Assembly (NCBI GenBank): GCA_965372355.1
Contig: CBDVBZ010000023.1
Coordinates: 1-32,701, forward strand
Source of the DNA: CBDVBZ01 sp965372355
Lineage (GTDB): Bacteria > Krumholzibacteriota > Krumholzibacteriia > WVZY01
DNA: 32,701 nucleotides
Reading direction: 5' to 3'
This document shows positions 32,602 to 32,701 of the stretch, piece by piece. The notes under the pieces are model-generated. The model did not search any database. It worked only from the letters and a program-made list of their open reading frames with translations, and was not told the origin of the DNA. Both the position numbers and the translations under genes were made by a program. Every line of letters begins with the position of its first letter. Positions within the stretch are counted from its first letter, which is position 1.

Positions 32602-32701
32602 CTAACGGATAACCACGAACTTACTGACGAAGCGATCGAAGTTGTCGTCTTCGGTCTCGACGGAATACAGATAGACACCGCTTGTGACGTCCTGGCCGTT
32701 A
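32602..32701 (-). CDS. C-terminus of a FlgD-like sorting-domain protein (partial)
   Basis: The minus-strand frame entering from the window edge encodes 32 residues, 'NGQDVTSGVYLYSVETEDDN' followed by 'FDRFVSKFVVIR', then TAG at 32602-32604. 'G.YLY.....F....K.VV.R' is the closing pattern of the FlgD-like C-terminal sorting domain, the same type as in the C25 protease ('SGIYFYRLVLG...KRMLLL'). The gene is thus probably another exported surface protein; its main domain lies outside the window. The strong terminator just downstream supports the gene end. Confidence 0.75.
   Translation of the reverse strand, partial: NGQDVTSGVYLYSVETEDDNFDRFVSKFVVIR

Noticed and set aside
32211..32678. 155-codon minus-strand frame over the kinase start and the terminator
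   Set aside because: Covers a strong terminator and a promoter; no motif; conflicts with the kinase N-terminus.

Overview
The window reads as a chromosome fragment from an uncultured, GC-rich, diderm bacterium, probably of the FCB-related candidate phyla (Krumholzibacteriota, Eisenbacteria or Latescibacterota type). The clues are two proteins with a C-terminal 'NYPNPFNPTT'/FlgD-like sorting domain of the type IX secretion kind, FG-GAP repeat proteins, a lipoprotein with a lipobox, an outer-membrane beta-barrel and a sigma-54 activator. The phylum is inferred from protein style only; there is no rRNA here.

Layout. 1-3.8 kb: the end of a DUF6429-like gene, a secreted S41 peptidase, a metallophosphoesterase and a small ABM-type monooxygenase. 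3.9-8.7 kb: a truncated SnoaL-like remnant, then a divergent SecY-like membrane protein fused to zinc fingers and a DUF2007-like tail. This is followed by small, apparently independent genes: ClbS/DfsB-like, two SAM methyltransferases, DUF3788 and a conserved hypothetical. 8.7-10.2 kb, minus strand: a thiolase/DUF35 pair, with a 34-bp tandem repeat at the end of the DUF35 gene. 10.3-13.3 kb: a DUF212 membrane protein, a structured leader ending in an intrinsic terminator, a ParA ATPase fused to a glycogen-binding (AMPK/CBM48-type) domain, a MinD-like protein that has lost its P-loop, and a small orphan protein.

13.3-23.3 kb: a metzincin lipoprotein, ClpB and a 1,676-residue gingipain-like (C25) secreted protease. 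23.5-26.6 kb: short-chain acyl-CoA dehydrogenase with EtfB and EtfA, a beta-oxidation electron-transfer unit. 26.6-29.5 kb, minus strand: three overlapping genes for a periplasmic helical protein, a small lipoprotein and a beta-barrel. A two-component pair (histidine kinase plus sigma-54 response regulator) lies upstream of them, and a good -24/-12 element sits between regulator and target. The window ends in the C-terminus of another sorting-domain protein and its strong terminator.

Most promising for undescribed biology are: (1) the SecY/zinc-finger/DUF2007 fusion; (2) the ParA-CBM48 cassette with its P-loop-less partner and attenuator-like leader; (3) the sigma-54-controlled helical protein/lipoprotein/barrel operon, whose barrel gene appears to start at ATT. 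No tRNA, rRNA, CRISPR array or insertion sequence was recognised.
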